Origin: Platycnemis pennipes
Taxonomy: Eukaryota; Arthropoda; Insecta; Odonata; Platycnemididae
Length of the DNA: 64,000 bases
Assembly: GCA_933228895.1 (NCBI GenBank)
Contig: OW121846.1
Coordinates: 108,827,054-108,891,053 of the forward strand
Reading direction: 5' to 3'
Of this stretch, positions 1 to 16,200 are shown one piece after another (within the stretch, counting starts at the first letter, position 1; each line of letters opens with the position of its first letter). The translations under genes and the position numbers were made by a program. The notes beneath the pieces are model-generated. The model searched no databases. It saw only the letters and a list, made by a program, of their open reading frames with translations, and was not told the origin of the DNA.

Positions 1-4671
<4,671 letters not shown>

Positions 4672-6744
4672 CTGGTGAATTTAACTGTTCGAATTGATAA
4701 AATGTGAGGGGTTTGAATGCTTGAAATATTTAGCACAATTTGTAACATGTATTTATTGAATGACATCTCAAGCCTCATGTTCCTAATAATGCTACAACGT
4801 GAGCAGAGATTTCAGATCGTGATGTCTTCTCAAAAATGCACATTTTCTGTCACGTGTCTCATTGTGTGCTGTGGCTAGTAATCATTTTCTGATGAGCAAA
4901 GGTTAACGAGAGTTAATGGTGATTGCACTTTTATAATAAATTTTTGAACTGTCCCGAAGTTGATAGTTTTGAACGACTATTTTTACTGTTAAATTTTCTG
5001 GTGAGTCTATGGCAATCCCACTTATTGAAATGTTTACAAATAAAAAAAATATTCACCATCTTTCATGGGGCCAAAATGAGAGCTTTTGAAGTATTCTGTG
5101 ATTTTTACATATCCAAAGTGCAGGAGTTCATGTTTACTTACGTGCTGAAATTTTGTTATAATTTTTGCAACATTTTTATTTTATAAAATCTTATCACTTG
5201 AAGTGGTATATTGATGATAACATAATTCTGTTCACTGTCTTGTGCCAAAATATTCATTTTATGTTGCATGTTTTTGTACTTGTTTGCTGTTTAATTCAAT
5301 GTTCTTCATGAATTTTATTGTAAGCCAATTTTATCCAAGAGAGCTCCACATGAATATGTGCCAAATTAAAACTTTACTGCATATTATTTATAGCTGTTCT
5401 ATCAGGAAGCATATTATGCATTTCTTTAATCAGTAATTTGATTTTTGGAAATGCCAAAGCATGTTCTCTTATATATTGTGAACATTCCACGAAATTTAAC
5501 TAGTTGCTATTTTTGTATCCATGTATAGTATTCAAAGTGCCAACAATGTTCCACCAGTTATTGTGATCTATTGTGCCTTAAACAATGGTATTGTACTTTA
5601 ATGTGGTCAAAATGAGAATTATAACTCTTGTCTGTTTTGTTGTTGCAACCATAGTTGTGTAAAAATTTGCCAGCCTTTGTTGGTTTGGAAAAGTTGTATT
5701 TAATTAGTTGAGAACATTAGTTGTTTTCGTTGCCCATCTCTCTGTTTTTTAATAAGTGGTGAAGTTCCTATGTGAATCAGTTGATTCTTATATTTTACTC
5801 GAATTGAACACTGAAAAAAATCCTTGGTACTTTAACTCCTTAAATCTCCTGCCTTTTGTGGTAAATTTTATGGTCCCTAACAAGGTTATGTTTTGGTGAT
5901 AGCCTCACGCGCACACAGATTTTTGATAAGAGTTATTAAGGTTTTGTTTTCATGGATGAAAAAATATTTTAGATATTTTTATAATCAGTATTTTGTCAAA
6001 AACCAAGTTTGCCATTAGTGGTTTCTTTTATAAGTGCTTCGGTATTATTTTCATTGTGTAATATAATGTGCAATATCTTCCTGACATAATTCCAGTTGAT
6101 GGTGGTACCTTGGAATCAATAGTGCATGAAAATTCCAATAGGTAACTGTTGTTAAAAATTTGTATTTTCATTTCCTATAAATTTTTATTGAAAATATAAG
6201 CTTTATTGATTATAAAGATGAGCCATATGAAATTCATTTTCCTTCTTTAGGATATCAAGCAATGAGAGTGTGCCATGGTTTTATATATAGGTTCTTATAA
6301 AATTACCAAACCAAAGAGAAAAAGGATGTCAATTAGTGATGGGATCATGGATATGCCATATAATCCTTGCAACTTGATGTAATGATCTAAGATGAGAGAA
6401 ATTGGTTCCAACTTTCGTGGTCTTCCCTTAAAAATGAAATTTTCTCTAATGAATGGCTAAAAGCTGAGGACTAGAATATTTAGTAAACAAAATATTTCCC
6501 ACTCCTTCCTCTCCTCCTTAAGGGGCCTGGATACTAGACCAAATCTGAAATTATAATTGTCACAACATTCCTCCTTCGGCCACAGAAGGGTCCCTCCCCT
6601 TCCCCAATGTTTTTATGGTGTGAGTTAGAAAGATGGAAGTATAAGAGGTGGAAAAGGGTTGAGATACGGTGGAAAGACAATCTCTTTGGGCTGGTGTCGC
6701 GTTACATGAACAAGACCGTCGGATAATTCGATAGTGCTCCCCTA
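4672..6744. other. Pak3 3' UTR and intergenic AT-rich DNA
   Basis: The sequence after the Pak3 stop is AT-rich. It has several AATAAA-type signals (for example near 4938 and 5041), any of which could be the cleavage signal. The true UTR length cannot be read from sequence. No RNA gene or conserved ORF was seen. Confidence 0.4.
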
Positions 6745-7105
6745 CCTGGGTAGTAGACTCAGTAATAGACTCCCATGTACATTCTGAACAATTCTTTCCT
6801 TATTTCTACAATTGTATTTCCAGTGGTAAGTAGATTCCTCTATTGATAGAATGCCTTCTTTGCCTGGGCTATTCTGCTGGCAGTTTCTTTCTTCATTTGT
6901 CCATCGTTGGTTACTCAGCTTCCAAGGTAACCTTTCACCTCTTCCAGTTTTTGTTTTTCTAGTGTAACGCTGGTTTTGGCCTCCTCTCTTGCTGCACACC
7001 AGTATCTTAGTTGTCTTCTTATTGATCTTGAGGTGATGTCAAGGCATTGTCCTTTCCATGCTTATCAGCATCTTATACAGATCCCTCTTTTTCTCTAGAA
7101 ACACA
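6745..7105 (-). mobile_element. RTE-like LINE fragment (3' part of reverse transcriptase)
   Basis: Read on the - strand, this piece is clearly the same LINE family as the copy at 49150-51350. Shared blocks include gcaagagaggaggccaaaac, ctggaagaggtgaaag and agaatagcccaggcaaag. It matches that copy over roughly 50620-50900. Translation in the right frame gives [15 protein letters not shown] and SRIAQAKKAFYQ before a stop. It is frameshifted and non-functional. Confidence 0.85.
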
Positions 7106-7539
7106 ACCCTCACGGTTCTTTCCTTATCCCTGCCCAATGTATAGTGGCACATCGGACCTTCGGGAACCATCGGTGGCTTCCTGGCTAGAGACTACTTCAA
7201 CATTCCAGTATCCAACGTCTTTGCTGTGGATCGGCCCTAGGGGCTTCAATATCCTTTTAATCATTCTTAGCTATATTGCACTTGTTACTCACACATTTCT
7301 AATTTTGTTGCTCATTTTAATTGGCTGCCCTGCCATTTGTTGCAAGATCAGTGCTGCCAACTCAGTAACACCTCAAGTTTTTGAATATCGTCTTTTCCCC
7401 ATATTCACTACACATTCCTGACTTTTGCTCATGACCATCCTAACATCATGTCAGACAATGATAATGTCTGCAGCACTTGCCTAAAGCCAACTAAATCAAA
7501 CGCCAAGCGGCATGAATGTGCGAAATATCACAATCCCTA

Positions 7540-8035
7540 CCATTTGGCGTGCGCATCTCTTTCTACTATTTTAGATAGGTGGACTGATCTTTGAGGGACG
7601 TCACAAGTAACATTTATAAGGGTAGGCTTCACTGAAAAAATACCAGTGGAGGAAGTATAAGAGTAGGTACTTAACAGTTTGCTTTCTAACAATGAGGTAG
7701 GGCATAAGCCAGGAAAAGGCGTTACCCTCAATTCCCAGAATTCTGAGTTTACTTGACAAAATGTTGTGACCAATGCTGTCAAATGCTTCAGTTATCATAT
7801 AATATACCTAGAGCACAAGTTTCTCATTAAAGCTTAAGTTCAATTCATGAATGAATTGAAAGAGTGCAAAGATGGTCGATTTAGATATCCTACAGCCATG
7901 CTGAGATTCATGGAGCAGTTGATTATGCTCTAAAAAGTTTGTGATTCTCTGGCTGTCAAGGGAAGTGTCTATTAATGAATCTAGGATGCTGACGAAAATC
8001 GGTATGCAGGTAGTTCTTGATCAGTGATTTACAAA
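7540..8035 (-). mobile_element. Non-LTR retrotransposon reverse transcriptase fragment (Jockey/CR1-like)
   Basis: On the - strand the translation contains ITEAFDSIGHNILSSKL, RILGIEGNAFSWL and later a VPQRSVHLSK-like stretch. These correspond to the reverse transcriptase blocks KAFDTVDH..L..KL..YGI.G.....W and GVPQGSVLGP. An upstream piece reads LLHESQHGCRISKST, like the Q.GFR..KST block. A stop and frame changes separate the pieces, so this is a dead fragment. The clade is inferred from the motif style only. Confidence 0.75.
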
Positions 8036-10165
8036 TAACCCTCATTATGGGGTTATCCATTAGTTTGAACAAAAAACTAGCTTGAATATTTTGACTGGTA
8101 AGCCTACGCTTAGAATTGCACTATTGCCAGGAGTGAGGTGTAGACTAGGGGTAAAGTACTCTGATATGAGAGCAGAAGTAACAGGATTTGGCAGGAGTAA
8201 GACGTATTACTTTTCATCTGCATTTTTGTGTAATGACCTAGACTGGGCCTCGATCATGGATCTTCATAAGGCATGCACTAGCATTATCGTTATTTTTTGA
8301 TATAACTTATGTCAGAGAGAAAGTGATCTTCATTTTTCGCACAGCACTTCATATTGCTTATCACAATCAGTGGAGTGCATTTTATACATGGTTATTGTTA
8401 ACCCTGCACTACTTTAGGGGTAAGCATTATCGATACAGATTGTGATAATGTGAAAGATGCATCCATGATTCCACACCTGGTTATGAATATTTTTGAATGT
8501 GTTCAGTTAACACCCACCCTGTGGGTGGGGTGTGGTGGGCAACTGGAGCTGCACCCCCCTGGCTTATTAAAAATTCTGGGAAATGATTGTATGTACCTAC
8601 TACTTATGCAATTTAAAATAGAAATGGAGTATTTAGAAAAAAGCACAACAAATAAGGGCAATTAGAAAAAACTACTATTGTTTTAAGGTTCAAACAAAAG
8701 CTTCAAACTTCATGGTTCTGCACCAAATTTGTCTATAACGGAGTCAATCAAATTTTTGTTTGAATCTAATATTTTCCTGTCAACACTGAGCAGGCAAAGG
8801 CCGCTTAATTGCTGTCTGCTATTGTATCTTGGGACCCAGTCTTAACCTGCGTCAGGGTGCTAAACAAACATTCAATAGTGCAGGTCTATGTCTCATCCGT
8901 GTATCTACAATTGTCTATTGTTCATTTCTGTTTTATTAAGCCCTATTAATGAACTGTGACACTAATGAATTATCTAATCCCTTTCAATAAGTACACTCTG
9001 CTACCCCTTTGTAGGTGTATGAAACTGATGTAAATCAGGAGATGGTATAGTGAAGTTGTTTTGGAGTTTGGAAGGTCTTGCATTATTCCACATCCATGAA
9101 ACTTAGGGCAGTTTTCAAAGTTGGCAAAACACTTCTCATTAAAATGTTATACACTTGATAGTATTTTGTATTCCCAGTAATAGCAATGGAACTGATTTTT
9201 AAGGCGAAATAAAAAGGAAAAAAACATTATAATCAAACTGTTCTTTAATATCAAAAGCAAAACAGTATGGGAAGAAATTATCTCCATCTAACAATTTCCA
9301 AAAATGATCAACTTTTGATGACACAGGTACATTTCCTTCATTACATGGAGTGATGCAGGTACATTTCCTCCTTACATTGGAGCCATAATTCTTGTGAATT
9401 TCAATATGCTTTAAAGCTTTACTTGAATGGTCTTAAAACAATTTTTTCAAGTAAGCCATTTCATTTATAATGTATTTTTTATGTATTTTTAGCCATATTA
9501 TCCCATAACCAATAAGCAATCACTATATGAGCTACAATGGTAACTCTCGCCTGAGAAAAATCAACATTTTGCAAAAAATAGTTCTCATCTGTTAAACATA
9601 AAAAGTAGCAAGACTACAAGGTGAAGTAGAAGACACAGTCACAAAAGTCAAACTGATGTATTCTTTTGTCAGTAATCCTTCAACTCAGCAAATTTATTAG
9701 GAAATACTAGCTACATCATATGATATGGACCCAAACTTCACATATTCTGCCCTGATTACATACAAGGAAGTACAAAAAATAATATCCTTCATAATTTTAT
9801 GAGATTGCATAATTCAACATCATATTGAGCAACTTGAGAAACTAAAAATACATAGAGATATAATAGGTAGTCTTTGAAACAATTGCAAGGACAACTATAA
9901 AAAATAAATGTTTCCAAAATAAAATGTCTAGTATTAACACAAAATCTCTTTTTAAAAACTCTTCAATAACTCAACCAATTAACTTTCATATCACAGCAGT
10001 ATCTGAAACTAGGCAAAAAGTGATATGCCTAAGACTATTTTATTACCACAACAGCTACCATACAATTGTGCATATTATGCTACGACAAAAATCATTGTTT
10101 TGTCACCAGAGCCATTGTTAAAAGTCAATTACAAGAAAGCCGATTCCATTGTTTGTAGAAAACTA
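8036..10165. other. Intergenic DNA including probable GBE1 3' UTR
   Basis: No coding feature was recognised. A short GC-rich hairpin-like stretch lies at about 8510-8540 (acccaccctgtgggtggg). The GBE1 3' UTR must occupy the right end, but its poly(A) site was not decided. Confidence 0.4.
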
Positions 10166-10210
10166 TCAAACTCTCCCAAATACAAGCGCTGTACGCGCAG
10201 GTAGATAGAC
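10166..10210 (-). CDS. GBE1: GBE1 terminal exon
   Basis: Acceptor ttttcag at 10211-10217 (minus strand). The exon encodes [14 protein letters not shown] followed by TGA (10166-10168). It corresponds to the C-terminal VYIPSRVALILQNV-like end of branching enzymes. It is too short for ordinary ORF detection. Confidence 0.88.
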   Translation of the reverse strand, partial: VYLPARTALVFGRV

Positions 10211-13200
10211 CTGAAAAGAAAAATGAACATGAGAAAAACATACAAATTCATCTCCTAGACGTAGTTATAATCTGAATCCTTTCCCCAACTTTCACTAAAC
10301 TTATGGCATTCTGAATTTTAATGTTATTTTTATTAAGTCATTCACATGAAAACTCTATTAACTCTATTTAATAGATAATGCTAGAACAACTCTAAGGCCA
10401 TCACCTTTAACCAAATTAGACAACTGACCAAAAGAGAGAGTATATCCTGAAACAGAAAACACATTTATGTAATTTTTAGAAGCTTTTTACTAAGTTTATT
10501 TACTAGGAGTAACATGAAAGTTACCGAAGAACTACAAAAAAGTCCTACTCAGATGAGGGCCCAGGTAAAGTTGGGAATGGCAAACCAACAGAAAAACCTA
10601 AAATGGGAGCTCGCATGGAGTGGACGGAGACCCTGAGGGGAGACCTTCTAGCTTGCCATGCTGCCAGTGAGCCAAGTCGCGAGGATGAACTCTTTGTGGT
10701 GTGAGATACTGAACATAAACCATCTTTTGCAGCTGAATCTGCGCCACTACGCCAAACACCTGTGCAAGAAAATGACTCCCCAACTGCAAGGCAGAGTAGT
10801 ACACCACTGACCAAGGCTCTATCTCCCACAAAGGCAGATGAACCTCCTACTGCCGTATCTCCCACCGATCTTTCAGTGAAGGAAGATTAGTTGAAGGCCA
10901 ACTCTGATCTACTCAAGAAGTTGGAAAGCATGATTTAATGGTGTACTTGATGGTGTCAAGAGCTCACTGACTGACCATTTCAAGTGCATCCCAGCCTGCA
11001 GAGCGCAAGCGGGGTAGTGCAAGAGCTCTGCAAGTTACATGCTTGCGCAAGTGCAAGCATGTAACTTGCAGAGGCAATGCAGATGGCCGTCCTTCTCTCC
11101 GTCCACTCAGCCTGCTTAGTGCGCATGACCCCAATGCAGGGTAGCCACCTATCCGATGGTGGTGGATGTGGCTACCCATGGGTGCAACCCCCCTTTAGCC
11201 TTAGGCCATTATGACACAATGACACCTGATGCTAGCTGGAGACTCGGAGGCAGGAAAATTGTTTATTTCTGTTGGTCACAACAAACATAGAAATCAGCAA
11301 ATTTGAAAAGAGGTGAATTGATTAAATGCTGTAAAATACTGAAACAAAAAGACTGCCGTATAATAAATGTGAACAAATATGTACGTCATGTTTTCACTAA
11401 AACCACCTTCATATTATGTTATAATTAAATCTGAGGTAGCAAGTCCTTGATGTAGCCAATGCATCTTAGGTTAACTTGGTCAACCCATTCCCCGAGTACT
11501 CAAGAACACATAAGCACAGATAGCAACTTAATTCTTTGCCCGAGGTGACCAACAACTGCAGTCATTTGCACCAGGTGGGCAACTGGGTAAAGGTAGGCAT
11601 TTTCAGGGAATGGAAGAAGGGTGGAGAGAAACCCAGTATCTGCATACCTAAAGGCGCCGAGGGGACCATGGGTTAATGTCCTATCTGACAGACGGAGTAA
11701 TCAACTCAAAAGTGCTCGCCACAAGACACTCAAATAGGGACCAGGATGCCAATGAAAAATTCACCAGTGCTAGGATTCAAACCCAGGCCCTCAGGGTGGG
11801 AAGCCACTCTAGCCACCACAGTAACCTGATCCCCACCCAAATTGCATTAGACTTCAAAAGATGAAGAAGATGAAAGGGATCCAAGGATGTAACATAAAAT
11901 AGAAGCATTGAGAGGTAGTCTGTGGGTTGATACTAACTAATTTTTATAATTGCATGGCAAAATAAGGCTATAAGGGCAAGAAACCATAATATGGTTCAAT
12001 GATTAATTTTATAATTTCTGCCTCCCCACTATGCCCTCATTAAAACAAAGATCAGCTCATCCATACATATTTACCGAATAATTCTTCTTTATCAAAAGGA
12101 TGGCACAGAATGTCAGATAAAGGGCAACATACAAAAAACATAAAATACTGTGACTCTTCAGGAAGGAAGAATAGCATGCGAACACAGGCCTATCTTATTT
12201 CTTAAATTGGTAACAATTAACTTTCTTCACCCCTCAACTGCATGCTAATCTTCTATTGGATGTGGAGTTTTTTTTAAACAAAATTGATGCAATTGATGAA
12301 ATTCTCATATAAAGGACACTTATAAATACAATAAAGGCAAAAAAAATGACAATTAAGACAAAAAATAACAAAATGTGATCCACCACAGATGAATAAATTA
12401 AAAAGAAGCCAAAACAGGCGTAAAGTGGCAGTCCTTAAGGCCTCAGGGGAGCTTCACCATCTCAAAAGAGTACCACTAATTCATAGGCAATCACATGTGG
12501 CTTTTGAGCACCCTGGTATAAGGATGGTGGTAGCAGGACATAGGCAATCTATACTACAACATCTAACATTCAATCAATTACCAAGAAAAAAGCAACGTAC
12601 CTGCAGGGAATACTTGCGATTTGAAAATGGCTCATCACAAGTATGATGATGGACACCATGGTCTACTCGTTTGTGGCCACCAAAGCTCTCATCATCTGAG
12701 TCAAGGACAACTTTGTATTCCCCAGGGATGTTCACACCAACTCTATAATTTACAAAGCTCTTGCTGTAATGGAAGTTGAAAACAAAGAGCAGGCCTGCCC
12801 TTTCAAATGCAATAGTTTTGTCATCCTCATGTTTCCAGCTAACATAACCCTGTAAATAAGGGTATTGCCAAAGAGCCAAATTAGTATATCTATGGAAAAA
12901 TAGCAACTCATTGGTAGTATGACATCTATTAATGAAATTAGTACTTACTGGATTACTGTGCAACCATCCATATTTATCCTCCAAACAATTCATGGCTGCA
13001 TCAAAAGCTGCCAAAAATTTGTACTTCAGAAGATCATCATCGACTAAATTCCACTGGCGCCGAGCATAATGATAGGAGTCATTGTTACCCACACGAGGGA
13101 AATCTAACCATTCAGGGTGGCCAAACTCATTTCCTATAGTCAACAAAAATTATTACGGGTTAAATATGTGGACAATTTTTCCCTGACAAATCCATATGAT

Positions 13201-16200
13201 AAGAGGTTTTCAGAAGTCAATGGCACACAGTATTGTAGCCAAAATAAACTCACCCATGAAATTCAAATATGCTTCACCTCCCAGACTATGCGTTATCAGA
13301 CGAATCATTTTGTGAAGGGCAAGGCCTCGGTCAATGATATCTGAAGGTGGTGACAGGACTGACATATGAGTGTACATTTCCTTGTCCATAAGCCAAAATG
13401 CTATAGTTTTGTCACCAACAAGTGCCTGAATTAAGAATGACACAATAATTTCAGTAAATACTTCCCACTCTAGTTTAACCTGTTAGCGCTTAGTGGTACC
13501 ATTTGGTTTAATGATTAATTATACTGTCACTTTCCCTTTGGCTGATGCATTATTTTCATGTACTACCTAAAGTATTAACTGTGGGCATCTGAGTTTTGTG
13601 AAAGAAAGATATACTCGTTAAAGAAATAATTAGTACTATTCCACACTAATGCACTTAAGACTTTGTATTTATATTTGATAAAGATGCCAAAAAGTTGAAG
13701 CCGATCAAGCAACTGATGCCAATAAAGTAACACAAAGTTATTTCTTCTATCATTCACAACCCCATGTTAGGTTCAGCATGCTATCGGAAGCCATACACCA
13801 ATCCTCCCAGAGTGTTCTTAGTCAGCATACAATAGAGACCAAATGGCAGCAAAACACCAAGTGCATTTGCTTTGCATGGGATCTCTTTGCAGTTTCTGGT
13901 AAAGGGTTAGACCTACCACCAGCGAGCACATTCCCAGCCAAAGGATTATGATGTGTTAATTACAGGGTCACAGTTAGTTCCCAATTTCTAGGACGTGCAC
14001 TACACTCAACTTCTCTTGACCCAGAGGATTTTCTTTGTCACCATTATTTCCAAAGGATGTTTGTAGCCTGCTTCGGCCAGATTCAGTGCATTTTGTGACA
14101 GTTGCAAAGAAGGATCTTCATCTTAGGTATGTAGTGAATTCTTTCGATGCAGACCATACTCAACATATCCTCAATTCCAATTCAATGTTTATTTGAAAAC
14201 AATTAATTGATTTTATGTACTGTACAGGGACTTGACCCTTTAAGAGACAATGCAAATTCTTGAAGATGATAACGTCGACTTCGATGAAATAAACTATGAA
14301 CCACCAGTGGCAACTTCATGTCCGATGAAGACACAGCCCACGAAGACCAAAGGAGGATGGGAGGATAACTTGAATGGTCATCAGTGGTGGGCAAACGCTG
14401 AAATTATTTTGAAAAAAGGAGAACATAACATTGAAGAATCTTAGAGAATGAGAACTTGACAATGAACTCGCCTTTGGTGAACCTGGTCTGTGTAAAAGGT
14501 GGAAAAAAAACTCAAAGAAGCAAGTTACAGGAAACTAAATGTAAAAGATATCTTTGTGAAAAAAGCCATTTTCCTCATCCAGATTTCCTTTCCTCACCAT
14601 TGTGCAAAACGTCCCCAGTCAAAGCTTTTGAGCAATTTTTTGATGATGAATTTATCATCTCATACATAGTGAGTAAACCAAAAAAGTGCGCATTGTTCAG
14701 CAACTTCAGCAACCCAAAATTAGGGAGGAGGAAATTTAAGTGTTTGTGGCCATTCTATTTCTCAGTGGATACAATACAATACTGTAAAAGACATTATTGA
14801 GGAGGGGCCCAAGATATGCGAAATGAACTTGTCTGCAATTCAGTGAGGCGAGAGAGATTCTTGCAAATAAATAGATTCATTCATTGCTGTGACAACAACG
14901 TCATAGATGTTTCCGATAAATGTGGAAAGGGTGCCCTGCAATGGATATGGTAAAGAGGAAGTTCATTGAGCATTTCAAAGAGGAGCAGAGAGCGATCCAT
15001 GATTTCCTACTTTGGTAAGCATGGATGCAAGCTATTTATTCGAGGAAAACAATAAGATTTGGTAAAAAGTTTGGAGTCTAAACACCCCAGGCTACCTTGT
15101 GAACTTTGACATCTACCAGGAATTAAATCCACAGGGAAACAAAAGTTACGAGAAGGCAAGAGCACCTCTGACATGAGAGATGGACAAACTCGTGAATAAG
15201 GAGTTTTATTTTGATGACTATTTTAAGAGCTATAATTTAGCTAAATATCATCATACAAAGGACAAGAGTGCAACTGGTACAGTCAGGGAAAATAAGAGTA
15301 CCTACAGATTGTCCTTTGAAGTCAGCTAAAGAAATGGCATGGGAAATGTGAGGATGACAACATTATTGTGGTCAGATGGGTGGACAAATCAGTGGTAGCA
15401 GTGATGTCATCATAATATGGAATACATCCAATCAATAATGTTGGACGTTACTCCAAAATGGATAAGAAAAAGCTTCTCATCGCTTGATATTTTTGGTCAA
15501 TATAATTTACTCATGGAAGGAACTGACAGAATGGACTGGAACGTATCCTGTTATCGAGTGGGAGTACAAGATCAAAAGAGGGTGGTAGCCAATTTTCACC
15601 TGGATCCTGGATTCAACGATGCACAATGCGTACTGATGAGGAAGTCTGACTTGAATTCCAAAGGGCTGTAGTGCAGACATACTTGGAGAGATACAAGACT
15701 CCCTGGAAATCTACTGGGCATGCTCCAATTTCAAGAATGAGCTCTACAGGAGTGAATTAAGAGAAGAATAAACATTCTTAAATTTTATTTTTATCATAGA
15801 CATTATTTAATTCAGTATTGAAGTATAATGTTATAGTCCTTGTGCCTTTATCCAGTATTTCCGACAGGGTTAGATTTGATGGGTACAACCACCTCGTGAA
15901 ATCTACCATGCAGCGGCAGAGAGATGTATGTGGGAAAATTGCATGATGTTGTTAAATTGTTAAATGTAATGTAGGTTCGTGTAAAGATTGTTTTGTGCCA
16001 TTCCACTTGAAGCAATAACCCTGTAAACATGGAATGGAACTAAATGGAAACTTCTTTACTTCAATTTACATTCTTATTATTCAATTCTTCTTCATTGACA
16101 TATATGTAATAATAACTACTTTTCATGAACTGTTATTATAGTGTTTGTTACCTTCCTATCAGGCTCGACTAAATGTAATGTGAAGTTTAAATCCATTAAA

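Larger units (their letters stand above)
10211..12600. other. GBE1 last intron with LINE-like and SINE-like remnants
   Basis: It holds a possible LINE ORF fragment (10550-10925), a hairpin (11026-11073) and a tRNA-like SINE (about 11500-11830). The rest is anonymous. Confidence 0.5.

Noticed and set aside
10545..10865. 106-codon - strand ORF
   Set aside because: The + strand reading has the more protein-like motif ([13 protein letters not shown]); the - strand frame is probably its shadow.
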